Assembly (NCBI GenBank): GCA_038874475.1
Contig: JAVZCJ010000009.1
Span: 1-64,000 of the forward strand
DNA length: 64,000 bases
Direction: 5' to 3'
Source of the DNA: Nitrososphaerota archaeon
GTDB taxonomy: Archaea; Thermoproteota; Nitrososphaeria_A; Caldarchaeales; JAVZCJ01
Positions within the stretch are counted from its first letter, which is position 1. The number at the start of each line of letters is the position of its first letter. Below the pieces are notes generated by a model, which saw only the letters and a list, made by a program, of their open reading frames with translations, ran no database searches and was not told where the DNA came from. This document shows positions 34,530 through 43,688 of the stretch, piece by piece. The position numbers and the translations under genes were made by a program.

Positions 34530-36056
34530 TTAAGAAAGCCCTGCTTCTTTAATAATTCTTATCCATTCATCAGAACAAGCTATTAAAGCATCTTCTGCTT
34601 TGGCTTGACCTACAAATGCTGGGCTTAAAGTAGCTCCCATACTATACTCAAGTTTTGGTAAAACAGGTATCTTTGGTCTGGTCGTGACTTTGCCTGTTTT
34701 AAAGGAGGCACCTAAAACCCAATGATCTGGATGCTTTTCCTTCAAAACTGGGTCTTCAAATGTAGACCAACGATATGGTGTTTCCGTAAATGTCTCATAT
34801 AGATATTTACAATTTTCCTTATTTGTCATAAATTCTATGAACATATATGCTTCTTTTTTATGCTTAGAATCATTATTTATAGCAACATTCCATCCTCCTA
34901 GATGTGGTGCAGGTAGCATACACACAGCAACTTTTCCTCTAATCGGAGAGTCTGCTCCTGTAAGATAAGGCCAGTATCCACCCCATCCAAAAAACATAGC
35001 AGTTGTACCAGCTCTAAATGGATCACAACTAGTAACCCAATCTAAGTCAACAGCAGCAGGTGCAAACTTCGTCATTTCAATATATTCATTTAAAGCTTTT
35101 ACACCTAAATCACTTATTCTTGGATCAAAAGCGGGTTTATGATCACTTGTAAAGTAATCTCCCCAATCTGGATCGATAGGACCAAATACTTTTAATCCTT
35201 CAGGAGACCTACGATAATATCCGAAATAACAGCAGTAAGTAGAAAGTAAAGGATCACCAACTTTTGCTGGTATAGAAACACCATATTGTTCTCCTTCTCG
35301 CCATTTAACTTTATTTGTAAAGAATTCTGCGTAGTCTCTTAGCATCTTCCAATCTAATTCAAATAATTCTTTATCTGTTGGCATTTTAAGCTCATAACCA
35401 TAGAGCTCCTTAAATTTTGCTTTATATTCAGGGTTTTCAAATAGATCTGTTCTATAGAATAAAGTTAAACATCCATCAACGAATGGTAAGCCAATATTCT
35501 TACCCTTCCAGAAGCAATATGTATTACGTAATATTTCTGGTACATCATCCCAATCATAAAGTGGATTTACTATTTCAGGATATGCCTTCCTAATTTCATC
35601 AAGATCTGTAAGATACATGCCTACTGTTCCAATCCAATGGTAAGCTATAGAGGCAATATCATAAGTAGCAGCATGTGTAGAAAAATCTGTTAATAACTTA
35701 TCTAAAAGAATATCAAAACCTATTGGAATAACTTCTATTTCTATTTCAGGATGCAATTGCATAAATCTTTTTGCAGCATCTTCAGCACTATCCGACATAC
35801 CATGAGCACTCATAATGGCTGCTGTTATTTTTACCTTTGTTGGGGGGGCTATCCCTGTTGCTGTAACTGTTTTTGTAGCAGTCTCTGTCTTTGTTACAGT
35901 TGCAGCTCCGACAGTTTCAGTTTTTGTAACTGTTTTTTCTACTACTTCTGCTGGTTTAGCTAAATAACCTAAAGCTCCGCCAACAACCAAACCACCAATT
36001 GCAGCACCTGTATATTTAAGATAATCTCTTCTATTAATCTTTTTTTCTTCTCCCAT
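34530..36056 (-). CDS. ABC transporter substrate-binding protein with Tat-like signal
   Basis: Extracellular solute-binding protein family 1. NRRDYLKYTGAAIGGLVVGGALGYL (residues 8-32, shown only to mark the region) is a twin-arginine-like signal. It is followed by a Thr/Val/Lys linker (about 37-68, TVTKTETV units) tethering the domain to the membrane. The mature part has FMQLHPEIEIEVI, LLTDFSTHAATYDIA and WGGYWPYLTGADSP, typical of sugar-binding proteins. The length of 508 is normal for archaeal CUT1 binding proteins. First gene of the operon binding protein-permease-permease-methyltransferase. The ligand is not predictable by eye. Confidence 0.88.
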   Translation of the reverse strand: MGEEKKINRRDYLKYTGAAIGGLVVGGALGYLAKPAEVVEKTVTKTETVGAATVTKTETATKTVTATGIAPPTKVKITAAIMSAHGMSDSAEDAAKRFMQLHPEIEIEVIPIGFDILLDKLLTDFSTHAATYDIASIAYHWIGTVGMYLTDLDEIRKAYPEIVNPLYDWDDVPEILRNTYCFWKGKNIGLPFVDGCLTLFYRTDLFENPEYKAKFKELYGYELKMPTDKELFELDWKMLRDYAEFFTNKVKWREGEQYGVSIPAKVGDPLLSTYCCYFGYYRRSPEGLKVFGPIDPDWGDYFTSDHKPAFDPRISDLGVKALNEYIEMTKFAPAAVDLDWVTSCDPFRAGTTAMFFGWGGYWPYLTGADSPIRGKVAVCMLPAPHLGGWNVAINNDSKHKKEAYMFIEFMTNKENCKYLYETFTETPYRWSTFEDPVLKEKHPDHWVLGASFKTGKVTTRPKIPVLPKLEYSMGATLSPAFVGQAKAEDALIACSDEWIRIIKEAGLS

Positions 36057-36564
36057 AATTCATCATATTTAACTAGTAATCGAAAAGTATTTAAATTTTT
36101 CTTTTTTAAAAAAGCTCTGTAAAATTAAGTATTATCTTTATAGCTAACTTATATAAGCTTTTTATGATTATTTTTAAGCATAAAAGAACTCCTTTAGAAA
36201 TTATTTTCTATGGTATATTTATATATCTAGATCAAAATCTTCTAGACTTTCATCTGAAATACTAAAAAACTTTTATAAAAAGAAGCTGTAGAGCAATTCT
36301 TTATTGTAACATAGATGTAAAATTTCTCTGAAAGAATACGTGCTTTAATGATAAATGTAACTGTAAACATATAAAAGGAAAAAAAAAAATACACAGTTCT
36401 ATTAAAAATCCTTCTTTAGGGAAAAGCTTTAAAAAAGGAAATCATGTATAAATACTTGAAAAGAAGAATATTGGAAGTAGCAATTTATATGTAATACCTA
36501 ATTTCACAGGGCTACTCCCGGTATCGAAAAACTTATATATTTTCAATTTTACATTAATAATTCG
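36057..36564. other. 508 bp divergent intergenic region
   Basis: Lies between the importer operon and the divergent hydrolase. It holds the two promoters at its ends: AATTTAAATAC on the minus strand near 36090 and ACTTATATAT on the plus strand at 36531-36540. A small GC-rich patch, CACAGGGCTACTCCCGGTAT (36507-36526), sits just upstream of the latter and could be an operator. No open frame, tRNA or clear sRNA is seen. Its length for such packed DNA suggests regulation. Confidence 0.45.
36531..36540 (+). promoter_or_regulatory. TATA box of the tandem hydrolase gene
   Basis: ACTTATATAT is centred about 29 nt before the ATG at 36565, suggesting a leaderless transcript. The GC-rich patch directly upstream is where a BRE or regulator site would lie. 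Confidence 0.5.
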
Positions 36565-38916
36565 ATGTTAATGTTAAAAAAAGAATTAGGTGATTGGCTT
36601 CAAATTCAGCATGAAATGATGCTTTCTATAGATTCCCCGACATTTAGACTCATGATGTTGGATTTTATTGAAAATTACACTGAAAATTTAGTTAGAAAAT
36701 CCTTGCCAAAAAATATAGAAGAATGGAAATGTATGAAAGATAATATAAAAGAGAAACTTCTAAAATCTCTTGGTTTACTGCCTCTTCCAGAAAGGAAGGA
36801 GCTGAAAATCGAAAAAACAGGTATTTTAAAAAAAGATGATTACCATATTGAAAAAATAGTTTTTGAAGCTTGGCCTAAAATTAAAGTAACTGGTCATTTA
36901 TATGTGCCAGAAAAAGCCTCTTTTCCTGCACCAGCTATACTTTATGCTTGTGGACATTGGCTTGAAAATGGAAAATTTGAGCCTGATATACAAGCTTGTT
37001 GTATAGGTTTAGCTAAACTTGGTTTTGTAGTTTTTGTAATAGACCCCATAGGCCAAGGAGAGAGAGGGCCTAGATGGTATGATCATGGACATTTAGAAAT
37101 ACTTTTGGTAGGTTTGTCGCAAGCTGGTTTTAGTGTATGGGAACATATTCGAGCAATAGATTTACTTTCTTCTTTAGATATAGTAGATCCAAATAAAATA
37201 GGTATGACCGGTGCTTCTGGTGGTGGATTATATACTCTTTATACTTCAGCCATAGATGAACGTATTAAAGTGAGTGTTCCAGTTTGTTATATAACCTCAT
37301 TTTTACCATTTTTAAAATCTATGAGAGGTGCGAATTGGAACGGAGGAATAGATCTTTGTAATCAGGTTCCAAATATAATATCTTATGCTGATACTTATGA
37401 GACTGTCGGACTCTTAGCTCCTCGTCCATGTATGATAATTACTGCTTCAAAAGATCCACAATTCACTCCTCAAGCTGCTAAAGATGTTTACGATAAAGCG
37501 TCAATGATATATGACCTATATAAGGAAAAAAATAAGATCGCATTGGTAGAGGTGGATTCGGTTCATGGATATTGTAAAGAAATGCGTGAAGCAGCATATG
37601 GCTGGTTCATGAAATGGCTTATGGGTAAAGGAAATGGTTCTCCTATTTCAGAACCTATCTTTACGGTAGAAGATCCACTTTCATCAGAAATAAGATGCCT
37701 ACCTACACCCCTCCTCCAAGGTTCATTAATAACTCAACTTGTGGAAGAATTAGATAAAAAAAATATTTATAAACTTCCTAAAGACAAAAATGAGTTAATT
37801 GAATATCAAAATTTTGTAAGAGCTAAACTAATAGAGATCTTAGGCAACTTCCCTGAAAAAAGTGATTTAAATGAAAGGGTTACGTCTATAGGTAAATTTA
37901 AAGATTTTGTGATAGAACGTGTTTTATTCTCAAGTGAACATGGTATCCAAGTACCTTCTTTCTTAATATTACCTAATAAAGTAGATTTAAAGTCTTTCAT
38001 AATATATTTGGATGATAAGGGAAAAGAACAATGTTTAAAAAATATGTTATCTGACTTCTTTATTAAGCAGAAAATACCTATTTTTGCTATAGATGTCCGT
38101 GGAATCGGAGATACAAAATATGCTGAAGAATTTGAAATTGCTACAGACTCATTGATGATAGGTAGAAGTCTTTTAGGACAAAGAGTTTGGGATATTATAA
38201 GAGCCGTTGACTATCTTTATAAAAGGTTTTCTTCAACTCATGTTAAAATAATTGGTAATGGTTATATGTCAGGATTATTAGCTTTATTAGCGGCAAGTTT
38301 AGATGAAAGGTTAGAAAATGTTTTCGTGAATTATACTTTATATTCCTTCAGATCTCTTATCAGAGAGAAACAAATATTCCCCGCTTCAGTATTTCTATTC
38401 AATATATTAAGATACTTTGATTTACCACAAATTATTTCTTCTATTGCACCTAGATATTTGACACTTAGTAATCTTGTAGATGGTTTAGGTTATCCAGTAC
38501 CTATGGAATATATAAAAAAAGAATATTCCTTTTTATTAAATGTCTACAAACTTTTAGAGGCGAAAAACAACATTCAAATTTCAGCTATTCCTTCAAAAAT
38601 TCTGATAAAAAATTTACAAAAATGGTTTAGGGAACAATTAGGTTTAACAACTTTAGCAGCAAAAATTTATGCTCAAAATATTAATCAGAAAGTAGTAACA
38701 TTCGAATCTCTTATGAAAAATACTGATTTTAATAAAAAACGTTTAAGAAAAGCCTTCACCGAATTACTTAAAAAAGAAATTTTAAAACCGAGTTATTCTT
38801 ATACGGAGAAATATACTTTAATTCCTTTACCAGAAGTTTTTAAAAAAATTAATATTTCTTTAGAAAATGATTTTAATGAGAAAATGTTTATCCCCTTTAA
38901 AAAAATAATCAAGTAA
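36565..38916 (+). CDS. Tandem alpha/beta hydrolase (acetyl-xylan-esterase-like) with winged-helix-like C-terminus
   Basis: 783 residues, three parts. Residues about 1-350: an active-looking esterase domain with the nucleophile elbow GASGG (S218), acid in ITASKDPQF and His in EVDSVHGYCKE. VTGHLYVP and DPIGQGER resemble acetyl xylan/glucuronoyl-type esterases. Residues about 385-680: a second hydrolase fold in which the elbow reads GNGYMSG, so the nucleophile is displaced; probably inactive. Residues about 690-760: helices with TFESLMKNTDFNKKRLRKAFTELLKKE, winged-helix-like. Divergent from the importer, probably deacylating or demethylesterifying its substrate. Cytoplasmic; no signal peptide. 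Confidence 0.78.
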   Translation: MLMLKKELGDWLQIQHEMMLSIDSPTFRLMMLDFIENYTENLVRKSLPKNIEEWKCMKDNIKEKLLKSLGLLPLPERKELKIEKTGILKKDDYHIEKIVFEAWPKIKVTGHLYVPEKASFPAPAILYACGHWLENGKFEPDIQACCIGLAKLGFVVFVIDPIGQGERGPRWYDHGHLEILLVGLSQAGFSVWEHIRAIDLLSSLDIVDPNKIGMTGASGGGLYTLYTSAIDERIKVSVPVCYITSFLPFLKSMRGANWNGGIDLCNQVPNIISYADTYETVGLLAPRPCMIITASKDPQFTPQAAKDVYDKASMIYDLYKEKNKIALVEVDSVHGYCKEMREAAYGWFMKWLMGKGNGSPISEPIFTVEDPLSSEIRCLPTPLLQGSLITQLVEELDKKNIYKLPKDKNELIEYQNFVRAKLIEILGNFPEKSDLNERVTSIGKFKDFVIERVLFSSEHGIQVPSFLILPNKVDLKSFIIYLDDKGKEQCLKNMLSDFFIKQKIPIFAIDVRGIGDTKYAEEFEIATDSLMIGRSLLGQRVWDIIRAVDYLYKRFSSTHVKIIGNGYMSGLLALLAASLDERLENVFVNYTLYSFRSLIREKQIFPASVFLFNILRYFDLPQIISSIAPRYLTLSNLVDGLGYPVPMEYIKKEYSFLLNVYKLLEAKNNIQISAIPSKILIKNLQKWFREQLGLTTLAAKIYAQNINQKVVTFESLMKNTDFNKKRLRKAFTELLKKEILKPSYSYTEKYTLIPLPEVFKKINISLENDFNEKMFIPFKKIIK

Positions 38917-39071
38917 GCTTTATAGAAAGAATATGGGAAAAACCTTTAAATTTCATAAAGAAGAAACATTTAGCGTAACAACTTATATTTTTAATAAGGG
39001 TTATCCATGCTTTAAATCCTAATCGTTCATCTTTCAATTAAAGATTGTAAAGAAATTTTTTCAGAAGAATT

Positions 39072-39629
39072 TTATCTCTTAAAAATTCCATATAAATGAA
39101 TTTCTTTATTTAATGGAGAAACTTTTAATATTTTCCTATTTTTTCTTATATATTCTAAATTTTCATTTTTAATGGAAAGTCTTACTTCTTCATTTAAATA
39201 TGGAATTCTTAAAATTTTATCTCTTTTATAATATTCGACAATAGCATCTGGCTGTGTAATAGATTTTGTTACTTTTGGTTCAATTAATTCTTCTATTTTT
39301 TCAGCTTCATTTTCTTCACGTTCAAGGATTTTAAAATCACATCCATAATCTCTTATTAGCCATTTTCCTTTTGTTATTTCAGAATGTTCAGTATCTATAC
39401 TTATATTTCTTATTGATTGATCTGATGGATCTTTTGATGATATAAGATATCCAAAACCCTCAAAGCCTTTCTTTTCTTCAAAACCTATTGACCACCATCC
39501 ATTCTTTAGTCTTATACCTATACCTCCTATTTCAGATTTCCAATCTCTTTCATAAAATACCTCTGCCATACGAGTTCCTAGTCTTATATATTTTATTATC
39601 GAATCTCCATTCCAGTCTATTATTTTCAT
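39072..39629 (-). CDS. Hypothetical protein
   Basis: 185 residues, beta-rich and charged, no family recognised. WNGDSIIKYIRLGTRMAEVFYERDW and GGIGIRLKNGWWSIGFEEKKGFEGFGYL look like stacked beta strands of an open sandwich or barrel. The C-terminal third (KILRIPYLNEEVRLSI) is also strand-rich. ATG start, native codon use, single gene, divergent from cysS. Function unknown. Confidence 0.55.
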   Translation of the reverse strand: MKIIDWNGDSIIKYIRLGTRMAEVFYERDWKSEIGGIGIRLKNGWWSIGFEEKKGFEGFGYLISSKDPSDQSIRNISIDTEHSEITKGKWLIRDYGCDFKILEREENEAEKIEELIEPKVTKSITQPDAIVEYYKRDKILRIPYLNEEVRLSIKNENLEYIRKNRKILKVSPLNKEIHLYGIFKR

Positions 39630-39728
39630 TCTTCTTTCTTAAATAAAATGATTCTCTAAAATATAACTTTTTTTATCTATTTAACTAAAAAATATTTATT
39701 TAACACTTATATGAAGGAAATGTTAGAA

Positions 39729-41135
39729 ATGGCACTATATCTCTACAATACTTTATCAAGAAAAATTGAAGAATTTAAGCCGCTTAAAGATAAAATAATT
39801 ACTATTTATTCTTGTGGTCCAACAGTTTACGATTCGCCACATATTGGGCATGGAAGACATGAAATAATCATGGATTCTTTTACAAGATTTTTGGAATATA
39901 TTGGCTATGAAGTTAGGTATGTTGAAAATATTACAGATATTGATGATAAAATTATTGCAAAAGCAGAGAAAATGGGTTTAACTCCAGGAGAAGTAGCTTT
40001 AATTTTCACATTAGATTATTTTGAACAAATGGAAAAATTAGGTGTTAGAAGAGCTTGGAGGCATCCTCAAGCAACAAATCACATTCAAGAAATGATTGAA
40101 ATGATTAAAAGTTTAATTGAGAAAGGGTATGCATATGAAGTTGATGGAGATGTGTATTTTTCAGTTAATAAATTTAAAGAATATGGAAAATTATCTAAAC
40201 AAGATATAAATTCTTTAAGAAAAGGTGCTAGAGTAGAAATTGATGAAAGAAAAAAAGATCCAATAGATTTTGCTTTATGGAAAAAGTCCAAACCAAATGA
40301 GCCTGCTTGGTCAAGTCCATGGGGCATGGGTAGATGTGGTTGGCATATAGAGTGCTCTGTAATGTCGATTAAATATTTGGGAGAAACGATAGACATTCAT
40401 GCAGGTGGTGAGGAACTCATCTTCCCACATCATGAAAATGAAATTGCACAAAGTGAGGCATATACTGGAAAACCTTTTGTAAGATATTGGATGCATCATG
40501 GATTAATAACAATAAAAGCAGAAAAAATGGCTAAATCTATTGGAAATGTTATTCTCATAAATGAGTTACTAGAACGCTATGATGCGGATACTTTTAGATA
40601 TTTTGTTCTTTCAGCTCATTATAGAAATCCATTAGAATATTCAGAAGAATCAATGATAGCAGCTCAAAATACAATGAATAATGTAAAAAGAGCAATTAAG
40701 AAAATCGAATATGCTTTATCTTATCCTTCTAAAGAAATAAAAGAGGAAATTAATATAGAAATTGAAAAATTCAAAGAAGAAATTATTAAAGAGCTTTCTT
40801 ATGATTTTAATACTCCAAAAGCTTTAGCTTTGCTTATAGAATTAACTTATAAAATAGCAGATAATGCTAATAAAATAAATTCTGAAGATTTAAAAGAATT
40901 TTTAAAAACTATTAAAGAACTATGGAATGCGCTTGGTTTCTTTCAAGAAAAGAAATTAGATAAAAAAGAAATTCTCATAAAAGATTTATTAAAAATCATA
41001 CTAGAAATTAGAGAAATTGAAAGAGAAAAGAAAAATTATGAATTATCAGATTTTATAAGAGAAAAATTGAGAAAATTGGGTATTGAAATAGAAGATACTC
41101 CATATGGAACTTTTTGGTTTTTAAATAGGAGCTAA
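39729..41135 (+). CDS. cysS: Cysteinyl-tRNA synthetase
   Basis: Class I synthetase. The HIGH motif is SPHIGHGRH after the zinc Cys in YSCGPTVYD. The remaining zinc ligands are in WHIECSVMS and FPHHENEIAQ. The KMSKS loop is EKMAKSIGN. I start at the third in-frame Met (39729, MALYLYNTLSR) because it matches the family N-terminus. ATGs at 39711 and 39720 are also in frame, and the TATA-like AATATTTATT at 39691-39700 fits 39720 or 39729. The next gene starts 2 nt after the stop. Confidence 0.95.
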   Translation: MALYLYNTLSRKIEEFKPLKDKIITIYSCGPTVYDSPHIGHGRHEIIMDSFTRFLEYIGYEVRYVENITDIDDKIIAKAEKMGLTPGEVALIFTLDYFEQMEKLGVRRAWRHPQATNHIQEMIEMIKSLIEKGYAYEVDGDVYFSVNKFKEYGKLSKQDINSLRKGARVEIDERKKDPIDFALWKKSKPNEPAWSSPWGMGRCGWHIECSVMSIKYLGETIDIHAGGEELIFPHHENEIAQSEAYTGKPFVRYWMHHGLITIKAEKMAKSIGNVILINELLERYDADTFRYFVLSAHYRNPLEYSEESMIAAQNTMNNVKRAIKKIEYALSYPSKEIKEEINIEIEKFKEEIIKELSYDFNTPKALALLIELTYKIADNANKINSEDLKEFLKTIKELWNALGFFQEKKLDKKEILIKDLLKIILEIREIEREKKNYELSDFIREKLRKLGIEIEDTPYGTFWFLNRS

Positions 41136-41137
41136 AA

Positions 41138-42781
41138 ATGTTCAATAATAAATTTAAAAATTTAATCGATATAGCCCTTAAAGCATCTGAAAAAATTATT
41201 AATAAAAATCTCATAGTAGCATTATGCATTTATGGTTCACATGTAAGTGGATATGCTTCTCCTGAAAGTGATTTGGATGTTATTTTAATTGCTAAAGATT
41301 TTAATCAAAAAATAAAATATTTTTATGTAAGAGATTTTACACCTATTGTTTCTATTTTAGTTATTGATGAAAAATTATTTGAACAAGATGTTGAACAAGC
41401 ATATCTTGGAGAATTTGTTGCTGGTAGATTATTTACTCCATATTATATTGTTAGTGGAAAAGAATATATAAATGAAATGGATTTAAGATTAAAAAGAAGA
41501 ACAGTTCTCGAGCTTACAGAAAACTTAATTTTAGAAAGGAAACTTTTATCAACAGAATTATTAATAAAACCAGAATATTTCCTTTTCGAAAAACTTAGAA
41601 GGAGAGCAGCTGCATATCCTCCAGCAAAATATAGTTATTTAAAAATTCTTTATGGAATAAATGGTGAGAAAAATTTAGAATCTATGTTAAATGGTTTTAG
41701 ATTAGCTTTAGATAAATTAGTTTCAGAAAATCTTTTTGAAAAAATAAATGATTTTTATTCTCCAAGAAAAGAATTAGTTTTAAAAATGCTAAAGGATTTA
41801 AAAACTCCAATAAAAACTATGGAAGAAGGTGAAAGAATAATTAAAATGTATTTAACACATGGTTTTGCAGGAAGATTAAATCCAAGGCTTATACTTGAAG
41901 AAGCATATTCTAAGATTAAAAGAAGTATTAAAATTGGATTCGAAAAAGATTTACCTGATCCAGAAAATTATTTATTCATTAATACTGATATAGGCTCTCA
42001 ACCAGCTGGAATAGAATGGTCTATAACAGAATTTGCTAATAAATTCTATGGAATAAGTAAAAAAGATTTTAAAATAGAGAAAATTGGTTCTTTATTCAAT
42101 TCAACTTATTTATTAAATATTCCAATTAAAAATAAAAAAATTTTTGTTAAAAAATATTTGAATTGGACAGATTTTAAATGGATTGTAGCATGGATATGGA
42201 CAATAGGTGTTAGAAACTTTAATGTTCTTGCTAGTGATAGAATGGCTAATGAAATTCATTTTATTAATACTCTTAAAAAGGAAGAGTTTAATGTTCCAAA
42301 TATACTCCATATTAATTGGAAAAGAAAGCTTTTATTTGAAGAATACATTCCAAGCATAGATTTATTATCTTTATGGAAAAATTATGATAGAAATTCAAAA
42401 GAATGTGAAGAAGCAGCTTTTAAAACTGGTTTAAATATTGCTAAAGTACATAAATTAAATATTGCTATTGGAGATTGTAAAGCTGAAAATTTCTTATTAA
42501 GTAATAATAAAATATATTTAACAGATTTGGAACAAGCAGAATTTAATGGAGATAAAGCATGGGATTTAGCTGAAATGCTTTTTTATCCAGGGCATTATTT
42601 AGGAACTAAAAAAAGCATAATTTTTGCTTCAAGTATAGTGGATGGATATTTAAAAGAAGGGAATGAAGAAATATTAGCTTCTTCTATGAAATTAAGTTAT
42701 AGTAGATTATTAGTTCCTTGGACTCCTCCTTGGATTATAAAAGAAGTACAAAATATTGTTTATGAAAAAATTAAAAAATAA
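41138..42781 (+). CDS. Nucleotidyltransferase-protein kinase-like fusion
   Basis: 547 residues. The N-terminal MNT/Pol-beta-type nucleotidyltransferase has GSHVSGYASPESDLDV (GS at 33-34, D45 and D47). A helical middle of about 120 residues resembles the HEPN/substrate-binding helices of such enzymes. The C-terminal half is a Bud32/RIO-like kinase: FVKKYL as the Lys strand, LLFEEYIPSIDLL hinge, catalytic IGDCKAENFLL and metal-binding LTDLEQAE in place of DFG. It follows cysS by 2 nt. The fusion suggests adenylylation plus phosphorylation of the same target (protein, tRNA or antibiotic-like molecule). Target unknown. Confidence 0.75.
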   Translation: MFNNKFKNLIDIALKASEKIINKNLIVALCIYGSHVSGYASPESDLDVILIAKDFNQKIKYFYVRDFTPIVSILVIDEKLFEQDVEQAYLGEFVAGRLFTPYYIVSGKEYINEMDLRLKRRTVLELTENLILERKLLSTELLIKPEYFLFEKLRRRAAAYPPAKYSYLKILYGINGEKNLESMLNGFRLALDKLVSENLFEKINDFYSPRKELVLKMLKDLKTPIKTMEEGERIIKMYLTHGFAGRLNPRLILEEAYSKIKRSIKIGFEKDLPDPENYLFINTDIGSQPAGIEWSITEFANKFYGISKKDFKIEKIGSLFNSTYLLNIPIKNKKIFVKKYLNWTDFKWIVAWIWTIGVRNFNVLASDRMANEIHFINTLKKEEFNVPNILHINWKRKLLFEEYIPSIDLLSLWKNYDRNSKECEEAAFKTGLNIAKVHKLNIAIGDCKAENFLLSNNKIYLTDLEQAEFNGDKAWDLAEMLFYPGHYLGTKKSIIFASSIVDGYLKEGNEEILASSMKLSYSRLLVPWTPPWIIKEVQNIVYEKIKK

Positions 42782-42833
42782 TCTTTTATAAAAAGAAAAA
42801 ACTTAATTATAGCGTTTTTATAAAATATTTTCT

Positions 42834-43148
42834 ATGAATGGATTAATTGAAGCATTAGCAGAAATTCTTTCTATTCCACAAACAACAATTTTATTAATAA
42901 TCATCTTTTTTGTAGGATTATTAATAGGTTATGCTTTAGCAAAATTATTGAAAGTTTTATTAATACTTTTTATAGCATTTTTCATTGCTTCTTATTTTGG
43001 AATAATAAATTTGAATATTCCTGATTTTAAAACAATAATTGAAAAATATGGTATGGAAATTGCTTCTATTGCAGCTGCTCTTTTATCATCAACAGCTTTT
43101 GTAATTGGTGCAATCATAGGATTTTTAATAGGATTATTTAAATCATAG
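42834..43148 (+). CDS. Small membrane protein
   Basis: 104 residues with two or three hydrophobic helices: about 18-56 (IIIFFVGLLIGYALAKLL and LLILFIAFFIASYFG) and 75-102 (ending GAIIGFLIGLFKS). FUN14-like small proteins have similar layout, but I cannot assign a family. Starts 52 nt after the fusion gene and ends 2 nt before amzA, so it belongs to the downstream three-gene unit. Confidence 0.6.
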   Translation: MNGLIEALAEILSIPQTTILLIIIFFVGLLIGYALAKLLKVLLILFIAFFIASYFGIINLNIPDFKTIIEKYGMEIASIAAALLSSTAFVIGAIIGFLIGLFKS

Positions 43149-43150
43149 AA

Positions 43151-43687
43151 ATGATTAAAATGGAAAAAATTTTAAAAATTGTTCCATTAGAAAATGAATT
43201 AAAAGATTTATGTAATATAATTTCTGAAAAAATAAAAGAAACATATTTAATGGAAAATAAAATAGAATATGTTGATATAAATATTCCAGATTTTTCTTAT
43301 GATAAAAATAGGAAACAATACAATGCTTTTTTAATGTTATCTTCCTTTTCAAATATTTTTTCTGAGTATACTCTTTTTATTACAAATAAAGATATTTATG
43401 TTCCTCGAATGAATTTTATTTTTGGACTTGCATGGAAAAGATTAGCAATAATTTCTATAGCACGACTTTTACCTACTTTTTATGGAGAAAAAATGGATTA
43501 TAATATTTTCATTTCTAGAGTTATTAAAGAAGCAATTCATGAAATTGGTCATTTATTAAGTTTATCCCATTGTCCAAATTCTAAATGCGTTATGCATTTT
43601 AGCAATTCAATATATGATACAGATTATAAAAATGAAAAACCATGTCAAAAATGTTATTCCATTTTAAAAAATAAAGGAATAATTTAA
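43151..43687 (+). CDS. amzA: Archaemetzincin (M54 zinc metalloprotease)
   Basis: Short soluble zinc peptidase. The zinc motif is HEIGHLLSLSH, with the first two His and the third His present. The glycine usual at the eighth position (HExxHxxGxxH) is Ser here. The family-specific tail CPNSKCVMHFSNSIYDTD and CQKC gives the four-Cys zinc site that defines archaemetzincins. The 178 residues fit. Lies between the small membrane protein and a methyltransferase, with 1-2 nt gaps. The start at 43151 gives MIKMEK; 43160 is an alternative. Confidence 0.9.
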   Translation: MIKMEKILKIVPLENELKDLCNIISEKIKETYLMENKIEYVDINIPDFSYDKNRKQYNAFLMLSSFSNIFSEYTLFITNKDIYVPRMNFIFGLAWKRLAIISIARLLPTFYGEKMDYNIFISRVIKEAIHEIGHLLSLSHCPNSKCVMHFSNSIYDTDYKNEKPCQKCYSILKNKGII

Positions 43688-43688
43688 A

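Noticed and set aside
36300-36380. CTGA and ATGATA strings resembling a C/D sRNA upstream of the tandem hydrolase
   Set aside because: Boxes are in the wrong order, box C is imperfect and no flanking stem can form.
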